A stretch of 64,000 nt of DNA, taken from Melampsora larici-populina 98AG31. Taxonomy: Eukaryota > Basidiomycota > Pucciniomycetes > Pucciniales > Melampsoraceae. The stretch is taken from assembly GCF_000204055.1 (NCBI RefSeq), contig NW_006768776.1, positions 989,204-1,053,203 of the forward strand. The letters are read 5' to 3'. Below, piece after piece: positions 1-12,400 of the stretch. Below the pieces are notes generated by a model. That model saw only the letters and a list, made by a program, of their open reading frames with translations. It was not told the origin of the DNA and did not search any database. The position numbers and the translations under genes are program-made. Numbering within the stretch: position 1 is the stretch's first letter; the number at the start of each line of letters is the position of its first letter.

Positions 1-1
1 T

Positions 2-685
2 CACACATTCTGGAACGATGGCTTGTTCACCAACAGACGGGAACCTTGGGCAATCGATGGTGACACACAGTATGGGATGCAACAAATTGCCTACTTTGAT
101 CGGGCTAGTGAAGAAATTCGCCGAATCGGATGGGAAGTCAGGAGAGTAATGAGGTGGGCAATAGACTTGCACAACTCTCTCTATAGTTATTTGTTTCAAC
201 TTCAATCACAGAATAATGAGGTGGAACTTCGAATGGACCTTTGCTTGGTCCAACATCCAGCTCTAAGTTCACTCAGTGGACCAGGTAAGATTTCAGCGGC
301 ACAAGTGATCATCAATGAGAAGCTTGTACACGTTTTAAATTTGCAAGTGCTGTGGAATTCAAATCTGATCGAGGTGTTTCAAAGCACACCACCTCAAGAT
401 GGCGATGGTGATCTCAAAATCATTTGGTGTGATCAGGTTCGGAAAATAAAACATATGTATTCAAATCGTGCGATCGAATTGAACCCAGGTATTATCAGTA
501 ATTTGAACAATGATGCTAATCAGATGGAGATTCAAGATGCTGATGATGTACTACCGGATGAGCTAGGACCAGAGGTAGTTATAAATATTCATGATGACTT
601 AGATGAAAGCAATGGAGAAATTCATTTGGAAGAGGAGGATGTTTATGAGGCGCTCAATGTTTTTTCTGATTTGTCTGTTACCTGA
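2..685 (+). CDS. C-terminal part of a KDZ-type transposase (5' end outside window)
   Basis: An open frame enters from the window edge and ends at a stop at 685. It starts with FWNDGLFTNRREPWAID, which resembles the segment 'FWNDG...REPWAID' that I recall from Kyakuja-Dileera-Zisupton (KDZ) transposases of basidiomycetes, followed by a helical stretch rich in Arg and Glu (EEIRRIGWEVRRVMRWA). The last 50 residues are acidic (DDLDESNGEIHLEEED). The catalytic core lies upstream, so activity cannot be judged. The family call rests on remembered similarity and is moderate; a plain rust-specific protein is the alternative. Confidence 0.55.
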   Translation, partial: HTFWNDGLFTNRREPWAIDGDTQYGMQQIAYFDRASEEIRRIGWEVRRVMRWAIDLHNSLYSYLFQLQSQNNEVELRMDLCLVQHPALSSLSGPGKISAAQVIINEKLVHVLNLQVLWNSNLIEVFQSTPPQDGDGDLKIIWCDQVRKIKHMYSNRAIELNPGIISNLNNDANQMEIQDADDVLPDELGPEVVINIHDDLDESNGEIHLEEEDVYEALNVFSDLSVT

Positions 686-1098
686 ATGTTAAACTATACA
701 TGTGAAATTCGAGTTGTTGAGAAAGTGTAATTGGATTGTAGGAGATATCATGTAACATCTTTGCCTTTATCGTATGTGAAAATCAAAGTGAGCCAAATAT
801 ACCTACTTGAACATTATCAGGCACTGCCAAGTTGTTAAGCTATCAGGTCTTGAAACAAAGCTCAATATGACTGTAGCTTAGCTGATAGCTCTGCAGCCGA
901 GGTCTCACATCCATTTTCAAGATGGATACAGCTGATCTGGGTGCATGCTGAAGCCCATATGTAGGTACTACAACCCTAAGTCCTGGATTTAGAAGTACCA
1001 ATATTGAAAACATATTCAATGAGACTCTAAGGTTTATTAAATTATGGTATAAACTTGATTCAAGTATTTCATTGATTGATATGTTCAAATTCCATTCA
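686..1098. other. Intergenic, no gene seen
   Basis: AT-rich sequence between the transposase tail and the foldback element. The only reading frames are short and without family features. Confidence 0.5.
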
Positions 1099-2244
1099 GA
1101 GCACCCCATTGCGCTTGGCGGGAAGGGTGTGTAGGGTTATATCTTCTACCACACATATCATATAATTATTATAATTATATATTATAAAAGTCCTTATAGA
1201 AGTGAAGAGAATGAGCCACTTTTTAAGCTATTTCAACCACAAAAGACAAACTTATTGAGAAGTGAATTATATGTGTAGTATGAAGGAATTGTGGTGGACA
1301 AGGAAACAGATCCATGGTTAAGGAGGAGGCCACACACACCATAAGGTAAACATGGTAGTATTTTCAAAAAGCCCACATATTAGCGGACAAAATGGTGTAG
1401 CTTTTAAGCACTTTGGACAAAAAGCGACAAAGATATTGAAGATCTGATCCATAGGGGTCAGAATAGGGAAAATGTGCAAATTGGTGGAGACATATGTAGT
1501 TATAACTTTTGTTGAGCATGGCGTAGAGCTGATTTGATAATATATTCAGAAAGCCCTAGGATGAGCGGAAAAAATGAGCCACTTTTTAAGCAATTTGGAC
1601 AGAAACTGAAAAAGTTATAAAAATTTCACTCCATCTTGCTCAAGTGCGTAACACAAGGAGTGATGTTGCTAGTCACACAACATGTGCACATTTTGAGTAA
1701 AATGGAGTGAATTTTTAATAACTTCTTCAGTTTTTGTCCAAATACCTTCTTGTATGGCTCATTTTTTCCACTTACTCTAGGCCTTTCAGAATATGTTATC
1801 ATAACAGCTCTATGAAAATTGTGAAAAAAGATACATGTGCATTTTTATCTCATTTTCAGCACATTTTCCTCATTCTGACCCCCACGGACAAGATCTTTAA
1901 TAACTTGGTCAATTTTTGTCCAAAACAGTTAAAAGTTGGACCATTTTGTCAGCTAATATGTGTGTTCTCTAAAAATACTACCATATAGAGCTTATCACAT
2001 GTGTGGCGCTGTCCATAACCATATTGGTCTGCTCTGTCCAGGATTTTTTGCTCATACTATGCATATAATTCAAAGTCCAATAACTTTTTCATTGTTGGGT
2101 CAAATAACTTAAAAATTGGCTCATTCTCTCTGCTACTATCAAAACTGTAATACTGCATCTTAACATTTACCTTATGACATGTGTGCACAAAGGTATAACC
2201 CCCTACACACCTCTCGTACCCGGCGTGCGGGGTGCGGGGTGCTC
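1099..2244. mobile_element. Foldback element with arms of about 540 bases
   Basis: The whole segment is a long imperfect palindrome. It opens with GAGCACCCC and closes with GGGGTGCTC. The arms match across their length: GTGTGTAGGG near 1128 pairs with CCCTACACAC near 2200, the stretch CACATATTAGC at 1373 pairs with GCTAATATGTG near 1952, and AATGAGCCAC at 1570 pairs with GTGGCTCATT-like sequence near 1756. The unpaired centre is about 1636-1706. No coding frame of note lies inside. No clear target duplication is visible. This fits a foldback or long-TIR non-autonomous element. Confidence 0.8.
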
Positions 2245-2981
2245 ATGCTGTCTCACAAGGATACAATTCTTAATAACCACTCCAATTGTTTTGTACAATT
2301 GAAGTTAATGAGAGAAATATATCCGCATATATCAAGTCCTTCTGAATCTACCACCACATCACATCCACAACACATATATAATACGTGGCCTCTTTATATC
2401 TCATGTTGATTTGCCATCAAGACTCAAACTTGTAGCCAATGTTGAATAGCTGCATGAGTTACATCATTCAAAGCTACAGCCACTGAATAACTCTTTAATA
2501 CCATTATCAATTTAAATTATCAAATAACTGTTAATCAACATTGGCATGTCTTTAATAGCACAACAAGATGCTGGCCACACTCAATGCTATGATCATCTCA
2601 TCAAATTTCAAATCAGATCAACATACCAATAATTGAATGAGTGATTGTTTCTTTTTAGATCTGGTAATCCTTTATTGTGTCTTTAAACCCCACATAGTTG
2701 GGGCTCTCAAAGACTTGCGGGACTTCTACAGTTCACGTGGTAAAAGCAGAGGACATTCTCACTTTGTCTTATAGTCAATATTCATTCAAATTGATGAATG
2801 ATTTCTTACCTGAAATATGTCAACTGAATCAATATTTATCACATAGTATGATAACATAGTATCATATTCACTTACATATTTCAGAACAGAAGGCCAAGCA
2901 CAAGGTTTTTCCCGTATTAGTGGCCAAAGGTGTGCGTATAGCACACATTATAACTTCTTCAATATCGTGTATTTTAATCGA
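2245..2981. other. Intergenic, no gene seen
   Basis: AT-rich spacer between the foldback element and the gene at 3093. I see no conserved coding frame or RNA. Confidence 0.45.
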
Positions 2982-3058
2982 AATTTGAGATAAAAGTCTG
3001 AATTGCGCCAATTGAATTGGAATTTGAGATAAAACTCAGAATGGCGCCAATTGAATTA
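2982..3058. repeat. 40-base direct repeat, two copies
   Basis: ATTTGAGATAAAA followed by a segment ending GCGCCAATTGAATT occurs at 2982 and again at 3022. The copies differ at a few bases. The repeat lies just upstream of the start codon at 3093, so it is in the promoter or 5' leader of that gene. Confidence 0.8.
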
Positions 3059-3092
3059 CAAGACGCGCCCCAAGCTCTAAAAAACTGGAGTA

Positions 3093-5524
3093 ATGCACCC
3101 CACCACCACCACATACAACAGCATACAACAAGCCTCACCAACTTTATTATCAATCCTACGTGCCGGTAATCAAGAAACACATCAGGATTTCACCGGATTT
3201 GATTTACAGATGGAAGACTCAAGGCAAGGTCAGATTATAGACCAGCAATCACTTATGGCAGCCTTACAACAAAAAGCCCCTCTTGAACATCAGCGGTATT
3301 CAGAACAAAGCTATGAAGATTTATTTCATAGACCTTTTCAAAGACCTACTACTCAAGCTGATATCAATCAAATCAATCGTGTTCAAGAGGCTCAGCGTGG
3401 AATTAATGATTTCTTTCAAGATCATCAAGTTCCACAACCTCCAATGATCGATAATCGGCCAAGTCTAAATCAACACAATCAAAACAATCAGCTTCAACAA
3501 ACTCACAGCTTACCAAACGCAAGTATAAATCAACATACTCACCTTCAACTAGGTCAAAGCCTACCAAATCAATTTGATTCAACTTTAAACATCTACAAAA
3601 ATCATCAAATCTCGGTTCCGGAACCTCAACGGGCATCAGCACCAATTCATATAGACTCTTCCCTACTTCCGCACTTGGAATCTCAACCTTTGGGTTTGAG
3701 AAATTCAACAACATCCAATTCGAGAGGACTCTCTACCGTGTCCCAGCCAGCAGGAAAGAAATCTTCACAAACAAAGAAATCTGCATCTCGATCAAAGAGT
3801 TCATCACAAAACAAAGCTAACAAAGATGCTAACCGTGAAGACGAAGTTGCTAAAAGCAACAAAGCGCTCTTGGATGAGTTTCTAACACCAGCCCAACGTC
3901 TACCCGATAATATCTCTCTTCCAGCTGAACTTACTGTAACTGAATTGTATGCGTTGGATGCCTCGCAGCTTAGGACGCTTGCTGACCAGCATACTCGCGG
4001 TCGAGGTCATGGGGCTCCATCATTACAGAAGAGACAAATTCTAAGGGATTTTCACAACTCGACCGAGAAGCTCCTTGCCATCTTGTGCATCCACCTTGGA
4101 ATATCACAAGACGTGGCCTCAAACGAGATGTGAGGTGCTCTTCATCCTACTATTAAGTCTGTTAGATTAAACTTCTGACGTCTATCTTTCTTTCTTGAAG
4201 TGGAAAATGTGCATCCTTTAGGGCTTCAAGAAACTATGACTATTTCATAAAATCTAAGGCAGTCTCAGATATCTATCGACAAAGTGAGTACAGCTCAATT
4301 CACAATCTTAATACTGACTTCGGACTGAAAGCCAAGTTCTTGTTATGGACAGATGGAGGTCCTCTTAATCCTGTCTCGAGGGAACTAGTACGTCAACTAT
4401 GGGCAAGTTACACAAAAGAAGAGCAAGATCAGTTTCGCAAAGCTGGCGAGGCATGTGATATTGGTGATATTGAAGCAGAGGTCAATATTGACAATATCGA
4501 CAACATCGACAACATCGACAACATCGATGGGGTTAATCCAGATGAAATACCCGACAATCGTCCAACTCACAAAGGCTTACTTAAGATTATCCGAGGATCG
4601 AACAATGAGGAGACCCGCAAGAATGGCTTCCGCACCAAAAGCCATGACCTGGCGCATTCCAAAATCAAATGCGATGAGTTTGTGGCTAGCTTTATCCAGA
4701 AGGTAAGTACATATTCCTATTCATTCTTTTCACCTTTTTGTGTGACACTGATCAACTAACGGTCAACTGCGTGGCTCTTAGGCAAACAATATGTCTCAAA
4801 TTCATCCGGCTCAATTCACTATCACAGCTGTCTCAACCCACCTTTCTAAGCACTGCTTTCAATATATGTCGACCACACCTGGCTTATGGGATTGGGTGGA
4901 TTATGACATTCATTCGTCTCCAACTCGTGAAAGCACTACTTCAAGGATGCAAGCTTTTTTGACCGGTAAGACAGTTGCAGGCCTTGCGCGTCCTAAGCAA
5001 GCAAGTAAGTGCTTGTTACTCAATCTTCTGCTCAATCACAATTAATGTCAAATTTTCAAATTATTTCAGATGGCCCAAGGGTTGAATTAGAGAAGTTGAA
5101 GGCCAACTTGAACCAGATCATTCGTAAGTACATGGTTTTATTACTGCCTGTGCAGTTGCTGACACGACTTTTGTTTTCAGGAGAAGCTACAAAAGCTTCA
5201 AACAAGCCTCAAGATATCTGGACTTGGTCAAATTGCGAAGCTCGCCTTGCCGAACAAGGTCTCAAGTTGCAATACGAACCATCCGATCCTGTGTACAAGA
5301 TTTGGATTACTAATCCAAATTCCGCCGTCACTGAAGAGAAAGCTCGACTGGTCAATAAAGATCTTGTCACTCACCCGGTATTGCTCACCCCAATTCCAGG
5401 CTTTGTATTCAAGTACAAGTTCGGCAAGAATAACAAGCGAAAACGGGATGCCGTTCTCGAAGAGGAGGATGAAGAGCGGCTTGGGGATGTTAATGATAAC
5501 ACAAATGAATCGAACATCATCTAA
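3093..5524 (+). CDS. Five-exon gene of unknown function, Gln/Asn-rich N-terminal half (712 aa)
   Basis: Exons 3093-4129, 4222-4702, 4782-5004, 5070-5123 and 5181-5524 join in frame through GT-AG introns and give 712 residues. The first 200 residues are rich in Gln, Asn, His and Ser and look disordered. A basic Ser/Lys patch follows near residues 215-255. The block after it (LPAELTVTELYALDASQLR, residue 270 onward) looks folded. Exon 2 encodes five Asn-Ile-Asp units. Exon 3 carries a Trp-rich segment, TPGLWDWVDYDIH. The C-terminus is basic, then acidic. There is no signal peptide or membrane span. I do not recognise the family; it may be rust-specific or derived from a repeated element. Met at 3213 is an alternative start. 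Confidence 0.75.
4484..4528 (+). repeat. 9-base coding minisatellite (five units)
   Basis: Five tandem units of the form AACATCGAC (the first two read AATATTGAC and AATATCGAC) encode Asn-Ile-Asp five times inside exon 2 of the gene at 3093. A unit length of nine keeps the frame when copy number changes. Confidence 0.9.
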
Positions 5525-6483
5525 TTGAGCTTCCCCTGTCCATTCTTGTCTCACATCAGTTTAGCAATCTATGTTACAATTCTTTTTGTTCAAACTAGTA
5601 ACTCAAATCGTTGTTTCCAAAGATGTGTTTGTTTTGAACTTGAAATTAGTCGTATGTAATCCACCGGTGATGCAATCCGTAACCGATCTAAAAACAAATC
5701 AAAGGAGCAATTCATCAGAACCATTCACATTTCAGACAAAGTGAGATGCCGTGTGGTCGTCACTTTCTCATAACGAAGTTTTTGTTTATCTTCGATTTGG
5801 ATTCAAAACTCATTCAGATCATTTTTGCTTTTGCAGCACAAAAACAATCAGATCAACAGCTTATTTCATTGTAACTTGTACATAACGCTGAGAAGTTTCC
5901 ATCCACACTTTTGATCGACACATAAAGTCGTGCAACTCTGCTATCTGTTTTTGCCTGTCTGACTCCAAAGTAGACCATCAGAATCTGTAGAGGTTGGCTT
6001 GATAAAGAAACCCCTTATGTAAATTGGCTGTTCTTTGTTGAACCTCAAGATACTCTTTAAGAACTATAAGATGTCCTTTCCTTGGCGGCGTGTTCCCCCA
6101 AATACATTTTCTTTTGTTTCGACAGACTTCATTTTAGATAGATACATTTCAACAACACAATTTATACATACATTCTTTGAACTTGATGATTTGATGATGA
6201 GATGTGAGAAATTTATTGAGATTTTGTGAAAGTGTGAGCGAAGTTTGCTGAGAAGTTTGCTGAGCAAGAACAAGGCCGAAGCTAGGCCGATTGGTGACAG
6301 GCCCGTATGAGCAGTTATCGGGTACAAACCCGATGTTACATGCGGTGCTGACCTGTAGGGGGTCTTAAGCAGGATTTGGCTAAGTTGTGGTGGTGAATTT
6401 CAAAAAAATTTCTCCGGAGGACTTGTTTGAGGTCGGGTTTAACAAGTCGTCTCTGAGCGCGGCTGTTAACAGGGGAACTCCAC
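5525..6483. other. Intergenic, no gene seen
   Basis: Probable 3' flank of the preceding gene, then AT-rich spacer up to the pogo-like element. Short frames here have no conserved features. Confidence 0.45.
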
Positions 6484-6485
6484 TA

Positions 6486-7389
6486 CAGTCTAACCCGCGC
6501 TGTTGTATACCCGCGCATATGCATATCCAGCCAAAATGCATAGGTTTTGGTCTCCACCACGCTGGTGCGGGCCAAAACAAGATTTTAATTGCATATTGCA
6601 TGATGCATAGGGTCAAAGCAAAAAAAATTATATCTTGGAAGCGGTATTGCATAGGTCAAACCCAGTGATGTGGTGGTGATACTGACAAAAAGCAACAGCA
6701 GTTGTGCTTTGGAATGATCAGCAAAGTGATATCACCCACCTCACACGATCTTCGGCTCCCTTAGATCAATTTGCATCTTTTTTCATCATGTCTGCTACTG
6801 AAAACAAGGAATTAGCTCACATAGAGGGCACTGGTACAGCTTCTGGTCTCAAATTGGACAACTCTTTGCAGAAGTATGCCGAGATGCTTGAGTCCGAGCT
6901 GTTTTTTGGTAACAAAAAACAAGTGGCAATAACTGATTTCTTCCAACGTGTGACTATATCTAACACTTGATTATCGATAGCCTTCAAAAATACTTCAATT
7001 TCTTTCTTTTTGTACATGTCGTACCAAATAAGCACAAGTCCTCAAAAGTTATTGTTTGTTGACTGTTTTTTGTAACACATTGTACTTGATAAAGCATGTT
7101 CTTGAAAACAATTGTTTTTGTTTCTTTCTGTACATATCGTACTAAATAGACAACAAATGTCCTCAAAATTAAACACTTTCTTACTGAAGTTTTCCCACCT
7201 TCACCCTCTCTTGTCCCATATGGGTGGGGTAATACAATAACCGTACTAATGCATAATTCTATGCAATACACCCCAAAATCTAAATGCATATTTTTATGCA
7301 TTTTGGGGGTGTAGGTCAAAAAGCATAACCCGTCTAATTGCATAGGAAAGTGAGTCTCCCCAAATTATGCATTAGCGCGGGTTAGACTG
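6486..7389. mobile_element. Pogo/Tc1-like DNA element, internally deleted (904 bp)
   Basis: The ends are a perfect 15-base inverted repeat, CAGTCTAACCCGCGC at 6486 and its complement ending at 7389, each flanked by TA (6484-6485 and 7390-7391). A CAGT terminus and a TA target duplication are standard for pogo and Tc1/mariner elements. Inside lies only the tail of a transposase frame, so most of the gene is gone. The element also carries many ATGCAT motifs near its ends. The element at 14,906 has the same ends. Confidence 0.85.
6704..6970 (+). pseudogene. Relic of a pogo-like transposase C-terminus
   Basis: A short frame inside the 904-base element ends with KKQVAITDFFQRV, a pattern common at the C-terminus of Tigger/pogo transposases, after an acidic helical stretch (KYAEMLESELFF). 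No DDE catalytic residues, helix-turn-helix or start context are present, so this is a fragment left after an internal deletion. The family call rests on the tail motif together with the TA-flanked CAGT ends. Confidence 0.6.
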
Positions 7390-7566
7390 TAGTAGTCGTT
7401 CTCCTTGTCCCCTTCAATTCGACTACTAGTGGAGCAATACAGGGTTCCGCGGTGTTCGGCTCAAAAATTGAACCTCACATCTTTCCAATCCTTTTTACTT
7501 TAAAGTTTGCAACATATTCAACCTCGAATAATTTCCTAATTTGCGCAAGCGTATTGTCTCGTCATT

Positions 7567-8415
7567 ATGAAGTGGTCTATCATTCTTGGATTCCTATTAC
7601 AAGTCTTATTTGTAATGGGTTATCCTGAATCCAATCGTCACTTAGAAGGACGTGGCTCGAGTGGTCTGGAATCGATACACCCAAAGGAACTTTCCAAGCG
7701 CTCGACAGCCCCAAGTAACCCGGCAGTCTGTCCTGGTCGAGCAGGGAAGCCATTCAATTTCGATCTAAAAGAATTTGGAAAGTTAGTCAAATTCTCTCCT
7801 TCTGGTTTTGCAACAGATTCTCCTCGCTTCTCCAATCCTATTAACTGACCAAGCTTTATTCCTGGCAACTTGATTAGAATGATCACCGCTCTGATCTCGC
7901 GCCCAGCCTCATGTGTTTACTTCTCAAACCTGGGTGTGAGTATGACGTCTAATGAGCCAACTGAGAAGCTAGAACGTATTGAATTGACTGTATGATTGAC
8001 TCATTTCACACAGATGTACGTCGAAACATTGGACGGACAACCGGCCATGTTCCAGGAGTGAGTGCCCAATGACCCGAGCTCATTTTGATTATTCGAGGTC
8101 CATATGAACACATGATTTCTTCTGTCAGCTCCTCAGCCTCAATGGTCAGAAATTACTATGGGGCTTTGATCAGCGAAAATTGTGAGGTTACCAGGCCTGT
8201 TAACCTTGTAAGTCTTGTGTACTTCTCTCTACTGCATATCAAAATTTAACTCAAACTATCTTGAAAACGATACCGGTTTATAGAAAAGCAACCCTCCTCC
8301 ACCTAGCGCGGATGACAACTTGAAAATCATGGTAGTCTTTTATGACACTTATGCCGATTCCAAGCAAGTTGAGACGTGCGACAAAGAGACGGAGGATTAC
8401 ATGCGTTCCTTGTAA
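7567..8415 (+). CDS. Small secreted protein, candidate effector (175 aa)
   Basis: Exons 7567-7781, 7878-7935, 8014-8057, 8129-8207 and 8284-8415 join in frame to 175 residues. The N-terminus is a clear signal peptide, MKWSIILGFLLQVLFVMGYP, with cleavage likely near residue 19. A Lys-Arg pair (LSKRS, around residue 39) could be a Kex2 processing site. The mature part has four Cys (PAVCPG, ASCVYF, ENCEV, ETCDK), enough for two disulfides. No known enzyme motif is visible. Small secreted proteins of this type are common candidate effectors in rusts; that role is inference. The spliced model fits well because every internal frame stays open only with these introns. Confidence 0.75.
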
Positions 8416-9444
8416 TGCCACTCTACACTGTTAACGTTCAGACCTACAGCATTGTGATGACTGTTGTCAGTAGCAAAGGTGTTTAATGTGTTAGGCAAAT
8501 GCAATGTCATAGTGTCTCTTTTTGCGAGTGAATGACTGACTGACCAATCCGTGTCTTATGGCCTTGAGGACGGATCTTCTGGCGTCAGAGTGGAAAATTA
8601 CTACTGACTCTTTGGACTACATAATCATTTGATCTTGTGCCTCCCCCCTTCCCCCAAGTTACTCAAGCTGTACTGGTAAGTGCTTTAACGAGGAAAAAGA
8701 TGCAAGCACAAATGACACAAAACCTGTTTAAATTTACAACTTAAGTTGAGTTCCTTGACGGATTCCTGAAGTGTAAGACCGAATCAGAAGATTTCTTTCT
8801 CCACAAGGGATCAAATTTAAAGTGATTTTGATTTGTTCATCTTCATAAGAATTCAGATGAGTGGACAGGCGTGGGGATCAGAACCTAGAAGTCATACATT
8901 GTGATCATGAGGTATCAAGATATGAGATACCGCCAGGCCTTTGCCCCAAACTCCATAATGCTCGAGGTGATGTCTGAAAACCGCGTCCGGTTATGAAATA
9001 TGTAAAATCTGGTTGGAACATACATCCTCCTTGATTGTCTTCAGAATTTCGGCCCAGTCTGCCCTTGATGGTATCTCAAGCAGCTTTCAAAACTTCCCAG
9101 CTTGGTAATCATACTCGATGTCACAGTCTATGTTTTGATCACATCACCTTCATTTTGTGCGATTGTTTCCATAAATAAATTGTAGAAATGGGTTATTAAC
9201 ATCACTGAGCCCCAAGCACACAACTGAACAGATCACTAGAATCTATAAGTAGAATGCAATACTACAAGAAGAACAACAACAACAAAAAAGGGCAGATTTA
9301 AACCCTTTTACAAATCATCAATTGATCATTTTACAACTTCTGCCAACAATTCTTTTACCAAACACCATGAAGAAGGAAAACCATTGGGATAATACATGAG
9401 CAAAATTATTTCACCTCTATTTCATTTTACCCAGTTCCTTTTGC
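8416..9444. other. Intergenic between two convergent genes
   Basis: This spacer holds the 3' ends of the secreted-protein gene and of the mannosidase gene. I see no further coding frame, RNA or repeat with clear structure. Confidence 0.5.
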
Positions 9445-12400
9445 CTATTCATCAATCAATAACAATTTCAACGTCTTCACCTCAAATCCTTTAAACTTGA
9501 GCTCTACTTTTTGACCTCCATCAACATATTCAACTAATGGTACAGCTTCCACCCATCTCTCTAAAATATCAACCACAAAAATTTCTTTGACAGGTAATTT
9601 CCTAAAAAAGATTCATGGTTTGTATCTTTCATCAATACCAGAAAAGAGACTTTGTGTGATGATGATTTCAATCGGACTTACGTGATCAAATCCAAGGTTG
9701 TTGATCCTCCAAATGCTTCGTACAACCTCAAGACCACGGACTTTGTTTCCTTATGAGAATGAAATCCAAATGTATCATCATCTCCTCTCTTGACGGTATC
9801 TAAGAATACATTTCGTGCACCCCGACCTTCGAGTTGAAATGCGTCATTCAAAATGGAAGACTTGATCATGGCACCACTCTCCATAAATCTCAAATGAAGT
9901 GGGTTGTTAAATGCTAAAGCTGCTTGTGGGACGTTGCTCTCTAAGAAATGACTTCGATGAGGTAAGACTGCAAATGAAAATCTATGATGACCTTGATCTT
10001 GTTGTGGGTCAGGATTCGTTGCTGATCGAAGAAGAGATAGACGAAGATAAGATCCCTCGCACGAGTACCCATCTGAATGGCATTGATTTAGTCTATCAGC
10101 ATATAATCCGTCAAGTTAGTCCCAAGTCCTACCCACTCACATTTGCAATCATTCAATAATGCCACCCCATATCCAAACTCGGATAAGTCAGCGAATCGGT
10201 GTCCGCAAACCTCAAATTTAGCTTCGTCCCAAGTTGTATTCTTATGAGTAGGACGATTCAGTGTACCAAAAGCAATTTCATAAGTGGCTTGATCGGCATT
10301 AATATCAAGCGGTAGCTCGAATTTCAAGAACCGATGACGTTCATGCCAATCCGCAATAACATCAAATCGAAGCATGGTCATTGCATCATCCTTCAATGAG
10401 CCAGGAACTGCATCGAGGGAGATAGTTGACTGTTTACGCGGGTTCAAAATCAATTACCTATACTTCACTCAACAAGAGAGATCACTTACCAAGATCTTAG
10501 ACTTGCCAAACTCATACTGAACTACAAGACTTGCTCGCAGGCCCTTGGCTTCAGTCACTTCAATCGAACTTGCCAGTATGCTTTCCTTGGTATCCAAATG
10601 GAAAATATCAACATCCCAAGCATCGAAGTTGATTGGCTGGTCTAAAAAACGACGCGCGCTTTTTCAGTCGTGTTTTTTAATGGAGTTCAAGTTTGAGATA
10701 GCGCGTACCTTGGAAGATGACAAAGCCTGCTTTCGAGTCGGGCAGTAGGATCTGACGACTAGATGATGACGTTCGACATGAGTTTTGTAAATATAAACTA
10801 GCAGCCTTCGATCATCCTGACTCACCCTAAAGTAGTGTCTGTGACGCTTGTGATTTGACCCTTGGGGGAAATCCAGACAGTCAAAAACGCATTGGCAAGT
10901 ATATAGTACAACTCTCCGTCGGCCCCATAAGCCGTGCATGCTATTGATATACGTAATCATAAGTATTCATAGAGACCAGTTCTCAATCGATTGTCCATCG
11001 ATCTTTTCGGAACTCACCAGTGGCTGGAGTGATCTTTTCACGATAGGTAGACAGCGAGACGAATTCCATCACACCGTTCCCGGTTCCATCTTTTGCAATC
11101 ACAAAGCACGAATCCTCTTCGCTATCACTGACTGAAAACGCAGATCTTCCATCATACTGCTCAAGAGGGATCTTGACCACCTCTTGGCGCGGAAAGGATA
11201 ACGTGTTGATGGCGATACTTGACCCAATCTTGTTGGGGGCATTAGACAAAAACTCCAAGGGATAACTTTTTGGATGTAAGACTTGATGTGCTTCCTCTAG
11301 CAACGCAGCACCCTTCTTTGCCACTTCGGCGTACATCTGTGATTAAGCAATTGTCATTAGCATATGTATAGTCGTTATACAGCCTCGGTAGAGAATCCAT
11401 CATGCTGCCTACTTTCTCAGCATCTGCGTAAACCATGTTGATGGCGCTTCCAGGCAAAACGTCATGAAACTGGCAAAGAAGAACTGAACGCAAGGCAAGG
11501 CAGCCAGAATGAGGATCATTCAGTTTCAAAGTAGATGATATGATGATACAGAAATATACACACCTGTTTCCCACATGCTATCGAGAGTATCTTTAGGATA
11601 TTCATATCCATTGCGATCAGGTGATATCGAAGCTAGCGTAGCTAAGTATTCAATTTCGCGTAGCATCACCTCCGACTTGCGATTATGACGTTTTATTGAT
11701 CCGTGAGAAGTGTAAGTTCCTCGGTGATACTCTAGATACAGCTAGACATCGAACTCCAAATCACCCGTCAGTGATGCAGTTCTGCATACGACCATAACGA
11801 AGTTGGTGCCAAGGTTGTGGGTCTTTCGTTGCTTACCTCACCTCGCCAGGTCGGAAGGTCCCTGCCTCCGCGCGTGTTATGCAGAATCTCTTTGAAGAAA
11901 TCTGACACAGACTATTGTAGTTTTGCATATCAAGAGGGATCAATATGATCGAACCACAAGACGTATAAAAGATAATGGTTCACTTACTCTACCCAATGTA
12001 ACTTTGGGGATACCTGAAGCCGGGGCGTGATTTGCAGCGGCTCGAATTCTTCGCAGACTCTCCAACATGGGTGCAAGCGGCTATGACGCACGTGCAATCA
12101 GAATCTTCATACCAACGACATCCATAAAAAATGACAACATCAGATGGGAATTCAACGCACCCCACCCCCTCCGTCGCCGTTTCCGAACGCAAGTCTGAGG
12201 ACCCACAAAGAATTGTCGTGAGATTTTTTACAGCCATTGAGGCAGTCAGAGACCCACTCACAGGGATTTGTCTGACCATTCAAGGTCTTTATGGTTTGAA
12301 GTGGCCTGGGGATCAAAGAGCTGTGTGAGTAGACTGATCAACCCAAACTATAGTTATATCACTCACCTTGATCACATCACCTACAGTGGCTTGAGAATTG

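Noticed and set aside
843..1109. 88-codon minus-strand frame near the foldback element
   Set aside because: It overlaps the left arm boundary, has no start context or domain, and its composition is that of chance frames.
2974..3180. Minus-strand frame over the start of the 3093 gene
   Set aside because: It is antisense to a well-supported spliced gene and mirrors the repeat there.
12131..12328. Plus-strand frame opposite the mannosidase
   Set aside because: Antisense shadow of the [17 protein letters not shown] region; no features of its own.
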